Positions 31,718 through 42,299 of a stretch of 64,000 nt of DNA are shown here, piece by piece. Every line of letters starts with the position of its first letter. Position 1 is the stretch's first letter. Location: the NCBI GenBank assembly GCA_020310875.1, contig CM035423.1:136308933-136372932 (forward strand). Direction: 5' to 3'. Origin of the DNA: Ceratopteris richardii. Lineage: Eukaryota > Streptophyta > Polypodiopsida > Polypodiales > Pteridaceae. Made by a program: the position numbers and the translations under genes. The notes below the pieces were generated by a model. That model saw only the letters and a program-made list of their open reading frames with translations. It searched no databases and had not been told where the DNA came from.

Positions 31718-33128
31718 TAGAAATCCTTTTTCCTTTTACATATGCATCCACTTTGGGTACCACATCATCACATGCATTGGCTCTTATAAGGTTAATTTCC
31801 TTATTTTAAGCCCTTCTAGTGCTTACTAGCTGGACCATTCCCTCCTATTTTTTGACGATAATTGGAGTAATTGTGGCCAAGTGATATTTGGTTTCTATGT
31901 GGATATATCCTCAATTAGCTCATAAGGTTTGATACCCTTACCTACAGGAAAGTCTTCCATCCTGATCTTGCTCCTCGGCCTTCTCTTTCTTTTACTAGCT
32001 TCACCTTTTCTAACTATGCCTTTCTTCATGTGTACCCATGCTTGAATCTTCATCTTGAGATCGGTCTCTATCTTGCAGCCTTGTCCTCTTGATTGGCATC
32101 ATATCCATGGTCTCTTGTTCCTCGGTCAGCTCCAAAACATTCACTTGCCTTTGGTCAACTTGATCCATTCGGACAGGTGGAATAGTTCCTTGTTGTTGTT
32201 GTTGTTCTTGTGCATATTGTGGCGGCCTCCTAACAGGATATACATCACCTCGATTCCTACAAGGGTGAGGGCAATTGTACATACCATGACCACATTTGTT
32301 GCAATTGTAGCATATAAACTCTTGTGCTTGTCGTCATTGTCCTGCATTTTGTTCCCTTTGTGGTCTCTCTTGCTGGCTCCTCATGAAGTTGAGTGTTAGT
32401 TGTTCTAGCTGTTGTGTGAGCTTCTACAAGATATATTGTTGTGAAGCTTCTCTGTTCTCTACCTGTGCAGTTGGTACTAGGGTAACAACATCAATATGTT
32501 CTAGTTTTTCAACTTTTGAAGATTGAAAATTTAATTTTCTACACTTAACTCTTGCTATATCTAATGCTTCTTCAAAAGTACCTAGTAATTGTGACTCCAC
32601 CTTTTATTTTAGAGAAGGGAAGAGTCTTGAAATGAATTTATCCCTTTTTCAGCAATTGTGGAGCTACTTCATTTTCCCCTAGGCTACTTTCCCATTTACT
32701 CCACACACACTGCAACTTGGACTCATAATTTGAAAACTCTTCAAGTGTGACTTGCCTTAGTGAGAGCAATTGTTGCCACAATCCTTCTGGTGTATCCTTC
32801 TTTCATATCGTGCTATGAATGCTTCACGCACTGCTTCCCAGCTTCATGTTGTTTCCTTGGATAAGTTGTTGTACCATATTCTTGCTTCCTCCTTTAGGAC
32901 CAATGGGAAAGCCTTTAGCTTGATTGCTTCTTGATCCCTTCCTGAAACAAGGTACGCCATCTCCAAGTTGTCCAAAAACTTTGCAGCATCTTCGTTGGGT
33001 CTTCCATAGAAGTGTGGGAAGATTGATGCCATGGTAGAACTTGAAATTGGCTTTCTTACAAAAGAATGAAGGGTATATTCTAGAACTGGAAAGATAAAGG
33101 GTTTTTGAGATTCAAGGATTTTTTCCAA
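31718..33128 (-). pseudogene. H gag with one zinc knuckle, many stops
   Basis: Begins at about 33128 with a gag core (FPHFYGRPNEDAAKFLDNLEMAY, KEEARIWYNNL). It decays with several stops between 32840 and 32420, and carries a CCHC knuckle CYNCNKCGHGMYNC at about 32312-32271. A glutamine run (32220-32190, from a gtt/caa repeat) follows, and further stops to the protease. Function lost. Confidence 0.85.
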
Positions 33129-33282
33129 ACGCTCTGCCCCGAAATGATAGACGATGCGTTGTTGGAAGAATATCTTCTACTATATGTGATATGGACAGAA
33201 AGAAGGGGTCTTGGTTGATAAGGATGGTTGGGACAAATGGGATGATTTTTGTTGTTGAGGTTTTGAAAATTCATGAAGTTGA

Positions 33283-33307
33283 GTTTCTCAGTGGGGGCAC
33301 CAACTTA
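33283..33307 (-). promoter_or_regulatory. H putative primer-binding site
   Basis: Minus-strand ttggtgcccccactgag begins four bases after the 5' LTR end. Position and the leading tgg fit a tRNA 3' CCA complement. I cannot name the tRNA with confidence. Confidence 0.6.
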
Positions 33308-34434
33308 TGAGAGGGGCATTAATGAAATGGCCTCTAACACTTCCTTGATGCTCAACTCATAAACAGAGAATGGAATTGAAGATGAGGGACACCATGCTCC
33401 TACAAAATCACTCACATGCAAAACACACAGCACTACCAAGGCAGGGGTGGTCCGTGCTGCCTTGTCACACAAATACAATGGCACTCTTAGGGTGGGGGTG
33501 ATCCACGCTGCCCTCTTAGTACACTTAAACACAATCAACACAAATTACTCTTAAGGCATGGGTGATCCGCACCGCCCTCTTTGTACCAACACACAAACAT
33601 TACACAAGTACTCTTAAGGCAGGGGTTGTCCACACCACTCTCTTAATATCAACACCAAAAACACAAAACACTCGCAAGAAAGAGATTCTTAATGACAAGA
33701 GGAGCCAAGTAATACCACAATCTTCAATGGCTTTGGGAATGATGGAGAAGAGGGAAGGAAGAAGTAGGAAATGAGAGAAGAAGAGAGGGTGTATTGGATA
33801 GAATAAGCAAAGGTTCAGGGAATGGAAATGAAAGGAATTGGAGAAATGAACTTGATTGAAATAGAAAATATTACAAAGACATGGGGGAATTACAAATTAG
33901 GAGCTTGTATAGCACTCTCAATAAAATGACATAGGGTAGACTCCTTCTCCTAGGTTTCGAGTGCTCATTACACCCGGAGCGTGTACCTGCATACAACTCT
34001 TCTTATTCTTGGAGGGCACCCAAGGGGTCCTTTTTATAGGCCTTTTAGGGAGATATTTAGAGATGCAATTTTGATATGAGTCTTGTAGATATTTTACATT
34101 TGTGATGGAATAAGATTTGTTTACAAAGATCTAGAAGATTCTAGACTCAGGATGGTGTGATATTTAGCCTTTTTTTACATATTTCTTGAATATTTTGAGA
34201 TTCTATTACAAAAATATGATATTTTCTCCTCAAAATGCGTGAAAGGGGTCCAATACACCGAATTTTGACTTTGTTGCATCATTCTTTTGATTTTAGGGCG
34301 TAAGAATATAAGATATATGCATAAACAAAAGGTTTCCTTTGTTGAAAATTCAAAAAGGTGTGGTGGGGCTATGGGGCCTTTGGAAAGACTTTTGTTTCAT
34401 TCTAAAGAGAGTGGTATAAAAAATATAGCCCTCA
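33308..34434 (-). repeat. H 5' LTR (1127 bp)
   Basis: TGAGAGGGGC...GCCCTCA, matching 5375-6593. It lacks about 180 bp near its right end, jumping from aaagagag to ggtataaaaaatat. It has four tandem units of about 50-65 bp (starts near 33430, 33481, 33546, 33610: cactcttaaggcaggggtggtcc-type) where the 3' LTR has two. Confidence 0.9.
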
Positions 34435-34438
34435 ATGG

Positions 34439-34873
34439 CATACACTATGCGTAGTAAATTTTGAACCATCTACGAACTACACAACCACATCTCCAATCCC
34501 TACAAGGTCACACTGGTAAGAGTCACCAAGTCTCACGATACCAAGAGACTTTGCTCCATAATTATAGAAGCATTCTCTATGTGGTTTCACATGGAAAGAA
34601 GCACCAAAATCTAGGAGCCACGTGCGGGAAAGAGAATCAACCATATGAGCCTTACTTGGCATAGTACTATCAAGTGTCAACACATCAACATCATCAAAAA
34701 TAGCATTAATTTCTTCAATCTTCACAATCAAACTAGACAGTCCAGGTAACGATTTAACATGCTCATCAACATTGTGTCCTTTACCTTTTGGCATTCTTTA
34801 ATTCATAACAATGTTTCTATGTGTCCTTTCTTATGGCAATAATGGAATTCCATATTGTTGTGAGAGATGGACG
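34439..34873 (-). pseudogene. C0 gag zinc knuckle and protease
   Basis: Minus strand: a knuckle-like HYCHKKGHIE at about 34848-34820, a stop, then the 34794-34477 frame. That frame has the copia protease block WLLDFGASFHV, where the active-site D-S-G has become D-F-G, and GDSYQCDLVGIGDVVV. After TAG the domain continues (FVDGSKF, SVCHVPQL) up to the H insertion at 34434, and resumes at 5374. Confidence 0.85.
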
Positions 34874-34878
34874 GATAC

Positions 34879-35922
34879 CTCAAGGAGGTGAGGTGGTACT
34901 GCTAAGACCTGCTTTGTACCTGTCGTGATGCACTTCAGACTTCTATAGCAGGCCCTTTTAGATTGCAAATGACACAAAGAAAGTACCTATGTACTTTGGA
35001 GTTGATGCTTGAAACAATTAATCCAAAATAGACTAGTTCAAGAATAGCTAGTATTGAAAAACTTGCTATTTTAATCCATACACTTGCTGGCCTTTTTACT
35101 CAGAACTCTCAGTACAATAACAATTGAAAAAATACCTTTTGAAGGAATTCAATTAGCTTAGATAGCTAATGATTGCAAGTGGAATCACTTAAAATGATTA
35201 ACTATGCTCTAATAAATGAGTTTAGCGAATCAAATCTTACCCTTGACTTTTTTGGGACTAACCAATAGATGACCAGTGAGCACTTCAAAGAGAATTTCTC
35301 CAAGATGCCTAAACCAAATGCCTTGAAATTTTGATAGCACAAAGTAGACTTTTAAGATGGTTCCAACAAGCCAAAGATTATGAAACATGGTTGAGTATTG
35401 ACTAAGATATGACTTGATAACATTGAGTGTTTTGAGTAGTCATAACAGAGAAGTAGACAAAGATGTTCAATAAGCTATATGTATTATATAACATGATTGT
35501 ACAAAGTCATTGGCATTGTAATGATTCTCAATGATGATGAACTGAGTGAGCTATGTTGTGAGCTACTCAAGATCGACAAATGATCAAGAATTGAGCTCTA
35601 AAATGAGGAACACATCCCTGTGAGATTTTACAATGTCTTTTATAAGAAGTTCTTTTCAGTTTGAATTTTGAATTCAAACTTGGCTCCAACTAAATGTGAC
35701 TCCATTGATTTGAGAGTTATTCTCTCATCTGTAATTTGTAACTAATATTCCTCCTAACTACACGAGATACAAGCTCTTACAAGATTCTCCCAATGATTAA
35801 AGCTTACAATAGTAAATCATCAAGTAGTTACAAGCTATGATTCACATGTATCATCAAATGCTAATTCAACAAAGGTCTTCCATGCTAAGACAAATGTGTA
35901 GGCTTGATCATTTTCACCAATA
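34879..35922 (-). repeat. D 3' LTR (1044 bp)
   Basis: Begins (plus strand) ctcaaggaggtgaggtggtact and ends ttttcaccaata. It is followed by the polypurine tract gctccccctcaagcc (35923-35937; plus strand). Pairs with 38772-39816. Confidence 0.88.
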
Positions 35923-35937
35923 GCTCCCCCTCAAGCC

Positions 35938-37551
35938 AAACATCTTGGGTTGCATTGCTTCATTAATCTTCTTCGATCTCATGTAATCCAATCATGGTTT
36001 TAAACTTGCAAAGCTTAGTACCATCAAGTGCTTTGGTTAACAAATCAACACACTACATATTTGTAGATACATATGCTAGTTGAATATCTTTCCTTCAGAG
36101 TTTCTCTCTAACATAGTGATAGTGCACTTCTATATGCTTGGTTCTTGCATATAAATGGGATTGGCTGCAAGATGCAAAGAACTAGTGTTATCACCAAAGA
36201 TCACTAGTGAATGAGTGTGAAGTCCTAAATCTAAGTAGAGAAATCTAATCCAAATAACTTCTTGTTTAGCATTTGCTAATCCCCAGTATTCAGCCTCTGT
36301 TGAAGTTAGAGCAATAGACGGTTGCTTCTTTGAAGACCATGAGATGGGTTTATCAACTGCAAAAGATAAATAGCTAGAAGTACTTCTTCTATCATCCTTA
36401 GATCCTGCCCAATCTGCATCTGAGTACAACTTTATGTCCAAATCTGATGTGTATGGGAAGTAAAGGCCTTGATTTTGAGTACCTTTGAGGTACTTTAAAA
36501 TTCTTTTAGCAGCTTCCAAATGAGGTGCTCTAGGTTTATGCATGAATTGGCTTAGAACACTTAATCCATAATATATGTCAATCCTTGTTAATGTTGCATA
36601 GTTTAGACTCCGAACTATGCTTTGATAACCTGCAATGCCTCCAAGCAAATCACATTCATGAGCACTCAATATATGATTTACCTCCATAAGGGTGCTAGCT
36701 ACTTTTGTATCCTCCAAGTGGAACTTCTTCAACATGTCCTACACATATTTCCTTTGAGTGATGTAGATTCCAAAATTAGTATATACCAACTAAAGTCCAT
36801 GAAAATATTTTAGAAACCCTAGGTCACTGATCTTAAACTCCTACATGATCTGATTTTTTATTTTTTTGATGCCATTGGTATCACTACCTATAAGAATGAT
36901 CTCATCCACATATCCACATAAATATATCATTTCTGAATTACTTCTCTTGATAAATAGAGAACAATCTACCTTTCTCATCATGAATCCTTGGTCTTGAAGA
37001 TAGGTTGTTAACCTATGGTTCCATGCCCTAGGTGCCTGCTTCAAACCATAAAGAGCTTTCTTTAATTTGCATACATGATTTACCTTTCTTGGATCTTGAT
37101 AGCCAGGAGGTTGAGCCATGTAAACCTCCTCTGAAAATCCATATTCCGATTCCTAGATGCAATTACACTTACCAATACTCTGATGGTTGGCATCTTAGCC
37201 ATTGGTGAAAATGTTTCTTCATAGTCTTTTGCATGGGTTTGTGCAAAACCCTTAGCCACAAGCCTAGCTTTGTACCTCTTTTTTTATCCATCTGAGTTCC
37301 TTTTGATTTTGTAAATCCACCTAGAAGCAATTACCTTCATTGATGCTTTCTTGGGTACTAGCTCTCAAGTGTCGTTCTCTTGGAGTGCTTCTATTTCTTC
37401 ATTTATAGCCTCCTTCCATTATGCTTTGGTATTTGCTTCTTCATATGAAGAAGGTTCTTCAAGTGATGAATCCTTAGCAAGATAAATAGAATTCTTAGTG
37501 ACAAATGAAATATCATACCCATATCTGATTGTCTTCTTACTCTCTCTTTGT
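35938..37551 (-). pseudogene. D reverse transcriptase and RNase H
   Basis: Minus strand from about 37550: DYEETFSPMAKM, then a small deletion of the LDVKNAFLNG block, EEVYMAQPPGYQDP, KLKKALYGLKQAPRAWN, and the catalytic site as YVDE in place of YVDD. The second Asp is lost, which should kill RT. RNase H is on 36735-36130 (SIVRSLNYATLTRIDIYYG, YSDADWAGSKDD, SSKKQPSIALTSTEAEY, GDNTSSLHLAANP). A tail of about 100 bases ends the frame before the polypurine tract. Several stops. Confidence 0.9.
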
Positions 37552-38300
37552 CATCTCCTTAAGGCTTGATTGGATGACCCAAGCATGTCCTCCAACCTCT
37601 TCATCTTGACCTTGCCTTTTGATTTCCATGCTTTAAACTCTTCTAAGTTGATGGTGTCCTCATCATCTGATTTGATGTCTTCAGTTGTGTTTGGCTCCTC
37701 CTTGGTGAGGCTTTGAAATTCTTCTTCCAAGTCATATGGCAATTTTACCGTCGTGCATTCACTTTCAAACCAAGAGTCATTCTCATCAAACACAAAATCT
37801 CTGCTGACCATAAATCCTTTGTTGGATGGATTATAAAACCTGTACCCCTTTTGATTTATATTGTACCCTATGAAGAATCATTTCTCTCCCTTAGGGTCTA
37901 ACTTACCTCTGATTTGAGATGGAACATGCACATAAACAACACAACCAAATATTCTGCAATGTTCAAGTGATGGTCTCCTACCATGCCATGCCTCATAGGG
38001 GGTCATCCCATCAAGGGACTTAGAAGGTAACCTGTTAATAAGATAAGTAGTAGTAGAAACAGCCTCTGCCCACAAGTAATTAGGCAACTTCATTTCATTT
38101 AGCATAGATCTAGCTGCTTCGACAATCAATCTATTCCTTCTCTCTACTACTCCATTTTTCTCGGGAGTATATGTAGTAGTGATCTCCCTTTTGATACCTC
38201 TGTCTTGCAAAAGTGCATCAAACTCATTGAAGAAGTACTCACCTCCTCCATCTGACCTTATCCTCTTTAAGCTTTTTCTTGTTTGATTTTCCACAAGTGC
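37551..38300 (-). pseudogene. D integrase C-terminal half and linker
   Basis: The frame 38312-37878 has KRIRSDGGGEYF (second catalytic Asp), TYTPEKNGVVERRN (catalytic Glu), ANYLWAEA-type and INRLPSKSLDGMTPYEAWHGRRPSLEHCRIFGCV blocks. It then runs into the acidic linker (37811-37551, LEEEFQSLTKEEPNTTED) that precedes RT. The zinc finger and first catalytic Asp are absent because the frame begins inside the core at the fusion with gag. Confidence 0.9.
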
Positions 38301-38745
38301 AATCCTCTTCAATCTCCTCTCCTATGCTTGCCAACTGATCAGCTACATCCTTCACCTTAGTCACAAACTTAGGTTGCTTCTTTTGAGTAGTAAACTCCAT
38401 CCATAATTGATTTTTTTTAGCTCTTGTGTTGGAAAAGAAGTATGAAGATAGAGTATCCCAGGTCTCTTTGGAAGTTTTGCAATTCCTAATATGAGGAAGA
38501 AGGAAGTCACAGATAGAGTTAAGTAGATGTGACATGGCTAAAGCATCTTTGGCACACCATGAGTTGAGTCTTTCTTGCTCCTCTCTTGTAAGTTGATCTT
38601 TGCTTCTAGATGTGGCCATCTCCTCATCTCGTGATATGTATCCATATACACTTCTTCCTTATAGATAGGTCTTCATCCTCAAAGACCATGCTGGATAATT
38701 ATTCCTGTCCAATTTAACAATGAAAGAAGGGAAACCATCTTCCAT
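38300..38745 (-). pseudogene. D gag N-terminal part
   Basis: ATG at 38745, 11 nt after the primer site, so the leader is very short. FIVKLDRNNYPAWSLRMKTYL, one TAA, then SRSKDQLTREEQERLN.. and ICDFLLPHIRNCKTSKETWDTL (UBN2-type gag). It stops at about IGEEIEE, where integrase sequence follows. There is no CCHC knuckle. Confidence 0.88.
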
Positions 38746-38755
38746 TTTACCTCAA

Positions 38756-38770
38756 CTTGCTCTGATACAA
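38756..38770 (-). promoter_or_regulatory. D primer-binding site
   Basis: Minus strand ttgtatcagagcaag next to the 5' LTR is the initiator-Met type site tggtatcagagc with one change (G to T). Confidence 0.8.
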
Positions 38771-38771
38771 C

Positions 38772-39816
38772 CTCAAGGAAGTGAGGTGGTACTGCTAAAA
38801 CCTGCTTTGTACCTGCCATGCTGCACTTTAGCGTTGTATAGTAGGCCTTTTTAGCTTGCAAATGACACCAAGAAAGTATCTATGTACTTTGGAGTTGATG
38901 CTTGAAACAATTAATCCAAAAGAGATTAGTTCAAGAATAGCTAGTGTTTGAAAACTTTCTATTTTAGTCCATACACCTACTAGCCTTTTTAGTCAAATCT
39001 CACAATACAATAACAATTGACAAAATTCCTTTCATTGGAGTTCAACTAGCTTCGATAGCTAGTGATTGCAAGTGGAATCACATAAAATAATTAACTACGC
39101 TCTAAGAAATGAGTTTAGCAAATCAAATCTTACCCCTGACTTTTTAGGGACTAATCAATAGATGACCAGTGAACTCTTCGAAGATGATTTCTCCCAGATG
39201 CCTAAACCAAATGCCTTGAAATTTCCATAGCACAAAGTAGACTTTAGTCTGGCTCCAACAAGCCAACGATTATGAAAAATGGTTGAGTATTCTTTGAGAT
39301 ATGACCAAATAAAGTTCCCTATTTTAAGTAGTCATAGTAGAGAAGTAGACAGAGATGCTCAATGAGCTATATGTATTATATAACATGATTGTAAAAAGTC
39401 ATTGGCATTGTAATGATGGTCAATGATGATGAACTCAGTGAACTATGGAGTGAGCTAGTTAAGATCTACAAATGATCAAGAACATGAGCTCTAAAATGAG
39501 GCACATATCCACACGTGATTTTACAATGTCTTTTATAGGAAGCTCTTGTAAGTTTGACTTTTGAATTCAAACTTGGCTCCAACTAAAAGTGACTCCATTG
39601 ATTTAGGAACTATTATATCATCTTTAATTTGTAACTAATATTCCTCCTAACTCCACAAGATACAAGTTTTTACAAGATTCTCCCAATGATTAAAGTTTTA
39701 CAATAGTAAATAATCAAGTAGTTATAAGCTATGACTCATATGTATCATCAAATGCTAATTCCAAAAAGGTCTTCCATGCTAAGCCAAATGTGTAGGCTTG
39801 ATCATTTGCACCAATA
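38772..39816 (-). repeat. D 5' LTR (1045 bp)
   Basis: Partner of 34879-35922. The high divergence from it makes D one of the older insertions here. Confidence 0.88.
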
Positions 39817-40593
39817 GATAACCCTCTTCCTTGATTTACTTCTACTCTTATTCCCTTGACCATTCTTTTCCTTGTTCTTGCTCCTACCATGTTGCTGATT
39901 CTTTCATTGGTAAGAATCATGAACATTATATGCATCTTCACTCTGAGTGCCAACCATAGATTTTCTAGGAATCTCCTCACTCAAGAGTGCTCCACATATG
40001 TCATCATAGACTACTTTACCACCAGGTGCACTATTTCTAATAGGTATGCAAAACGTATCCCATGATGATGGCAAGGTGCATAACAATACTGCTTTCATTT
40101 CATGATCCATATCCATTTTCTGGGCCTATAGTTGGGAGAATATAGCATCAAAATCATTTATATGAGCACCAGCACTATTTGTGTCCATACGACGGTCATA
40201 TTAATTTTCTCATCAGATATGATTTATTGATACCATCTCATTTTCATATGTATTGCATAACTTCTTCAAAAGCTCCTCTACACTTTCGGATTCTAGTATT
40301 GTAAAGTAAACATTATCTGCCACGTGCACGCAAATGGTAGACTTGGCCATTTCATCTAACTCATGCCAATCATCTTCATCCATGTCAGCACACTTCTTTG
40401 AAATTCCATTTACTGGCTTCCATTGCCTCCTTTGAATCAGCACATCTTTAATCTGATTCTTCAATAGAGCAAAGTTTGTGCCATCAAATTTTTGGATCTC
40501 AAAATGGTCTTTGCCCTGAAAGTTATAGCTCCTCCTCGGAACAGTGGTGCTAGAGCATGATGCACTAGATGTGCCTGAGACATCTAATGCCAT
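39817..40593 (-). pseudogene. C0 gag
   Basis: ATG at 40593. The first frame (to 40213) has FQGKDHFEIQKFDGTNFALLKNQI, a copia gag start with a tryptophan-less variant of the usual Y-x-x-W, and SVEELLKKLCNTYENE. After stops the frame 40116-39904 has AVLLCTLPSSWDTFC. The R/G-rich tail (39900-39830, VGARTRKRMVKG) precedes the zinc knuckle that now lies beyond insertion D at about 34850. Confidence 0.85.
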
Positions 40594-41766
40594 GATGGTA
40601 GAAAACTAAATCGAATGATAATGGATCTAGAAGAGTCCAAACACCAATGAATAAGTGTATCAAGGAGTAAATCAACCACTATATAGTGGACTAAACTTAA
40701 AATCTGGAAAACTTTTACCAAAGTATCCTCTACAAAATGAGCATATGACCAGTGTCAAAATATCATAAAACGGCAAGTACTAACATGTTCACCTGCATAG
40801 TGTATCACTGACTCCACTGCATATAATTAGTTACCCAATAGAAGCCAACTAGGCTTATCGAGCACCTATGAGCAACTATCCTACATCTCCTATGGTGAGG
40901 CTAGGTAAGTCTTCCACCTGCATCAGCAAAGAGAGCCTGACATCTAGGTGTCCCCTAGTTAAGAAAACCTCACCATGACCCTCTTTATCAACTATAAAAG
41001 GCTTTATGCAAAAATGTAACCGCTATATCAATGACCACATGATAGAAGCGTACATGGTGTGTATATGCTCAATATATGTAGTAAAATGAGACTAAAAGGC
41101 TAAATGAACAACCTTAAAACTAGCCAACAACACCTACAAGTGTCTATCAATTGTGATGTTTTAGGCTCAAAAACCTGCATAAATGTGCACTTGCTGCTCC
41201 CACTTAAGTTGAAAACCTTTCAAGAAACTTGTAGTTTTACGAGTGTGGTTGAAAACGCAATGGCAAAGGTTGATATTTATTGTTGGAGAAGTATCAAGAT
41301 CATCTTCTTGATGTTCTTGGACCTGTATGAAGAGAACTCTATGCAAAAGTACTCCAAAGTGGCTCCAAAAGTCATCCCAAAAATGGTTCAAAACTAGGCT
41401 TTGAAAGAAAATAATGAAGCTTTGAGGGACCAAAACATGTTCAAGTTAACCTTAGTCTTTCCCCTTCTTCAGACACCAGAAGAGTGTAGTTTAGTGGCAA
41501 GAGATTGCCATCAGCAAGCTCTAGGGGAAACAATAGTGGGATGGGTGTCCTCCAGGGAAGTAACACGAACCACTTTCTTCCTTAATCGTTGAGGTCCTCC
41601 CTTGCATGCAGCCAATGGTGCCAATGGTGACTTCAATGACTCGGATGACAAGGTATACCAAGGTATATGCCTGGGTCACTACCTTAGTTGTATTCCTTGG
41701 AGAAAGCCAGGGGGAGGGGGTGCTCCCTTTGCTCACACAAAATGAACAAAGCCTTTGCATTGAACT
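40594..41766 (-). other. C0 long leader between primer site and gag, no gene
   Basis: 1.17 kb separates the primer site from the gag ATG, far more than in A (about 300) or D (11). Open frames in it (41104-41397 plus; 41167-41433 and 41521-41808 minus) have no recognisable domain. It may be a genuine untranslated leader or an undetected old insertion. Confidence 0.5.
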
Positions 41767-41767
41767 A

Positions 41768-41779
41768 CTCTGATACCAT
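41768..41779 (-). promoter_or_regulatory. C0 primer-binding site
   Basis: Minus strand tggtatcagag starts one base after the LTR end ACATCA. This is the initiator-Met type copia primer site. Confidence 0.88.
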
Positions 41780-42299
41780 TGATGTATCTTGATGGAGATG
41801 CACCACAATACACTCTTCTTCTTGAGAGCTCCATGATGATATCATCGGAGTAGAAAACAGAGATCCTAAGACTGCTCAAAATACTCTACATAAAGGTTGT
41901 AGAATACATAGTAAAACATAGTACAGAGGGAGCACAAAGACAGACTTCTTAGGTCTTACAAACACGGTTGAACTTACAATCTGTGACTAACCACACCACT
42001 ATATGTTTTATTAAAGAACATATACAACTAGCCGATGGCCATTTGGCCTTTCACATGGACACTAATGATAACATAGAGATTAGAATTGCATGCTTGTAAT
42101 TAGAAGGTGAGTCACAATAGATGGTCTAGCAAGAACTCATAAAAGTAGAAAACATTTTTCATTATAATTTGTGTGTGAATAGAGATAAATGATCCATCGA
42201 GAAAGAAAGCTCTTTAAGTTACTAACGAGAGTGATATAGATGAAGCTTAACATAGTGATATAAAGTTATTCGAGTAAGAACTATTGATACTTAACATCA
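41780..42299 (-). repeat. C0 5' LTR (520 bp)
   Basis: Bounded by TGATGT at 41780 and ACATCA at 42299, a perfect 6-bp inverted terminus, with the primer site adjacent on the inner side. No second copy is in the window. Confidence 0.8.

Larger units (their letters stand above)
5375..34434 (-). mobile_element. Ty3/gypsy element H (Tat-like, dual RNase H), interrupted by A and B
   Basis: LTRs lie at 5375-6593 (3') and 33308-34434 (5'), both TG..CA with terminal TGAG.../...CTCA inverted ends. Flanking direct repeat is atgg (5371-5374 and 34435-34438). Without the nested elements A and B and their TSDs, H is about 7.8 kb. Minus-strand order is 5' LTR, primer site, gag, protease, RT, RNase H, second RNase H, integrase, polypurine tract, 3' LTR. 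The integrase is split in three pieces (29334-28820, 12920-12455, 7074-6746). Gag and integrase carry many stops, so H is dead. The extra archaeal-type RNase H after the usual one is a known feature of Tat-lineage plant gypsy elements. Confidence 0.88.
34879..39816 (-). mobile_element. Ty1/copia element D with gag fused to integrase
   Basis: Minus-strand insertion in C0 gag, with LTRs 34879-35922 (3') and 38772-39816 (5') that differ by more than 10 percent. Flanks: gatac (34874-34878) on one side, gataac (39817-39822) on the other, an imperfect TSD. Internal order: primer site (38770-38756), gag from ATG 38745, direct fusion to the integrase core, linker, RT, RNase H, polypurine tract. Zinc knuckle, protease and integrase N-terminus are deleted. 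LTR ends are not canonical TG..CA (tattggtg / cttgag on the element strand), perhaps by mutation. Confidence 0.88.
4452..42299 (-). mobile_element. Ty1/copia element C0, host of nested insertions (fragmentary)
   Basis: Outermost recognisable element. In minus-strand order: 5' LTR (41780-42299), initiator-Met primer site (about 41768-41779), long leader, gag (40593-39817), [insertion D 34879-39816], gag zinc knuckle and protease (34873-34439), [insertion H 5375-34434], GAG-pre-integrase, integrase and RT scrap (5374-4452). The protein frame on both sides of H is consistent once H and one copy of the 4-bp direct repeat atgg are removed. The 3' half and the 3' LTR are missing. It was a complete copia element before the insertions and deletions. 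Confidence 0.8.

Noticed and set aside
41104..41808. ORFs in the C0 leader as genes
   Set aside because: No motif, short, overlapping on both strands.
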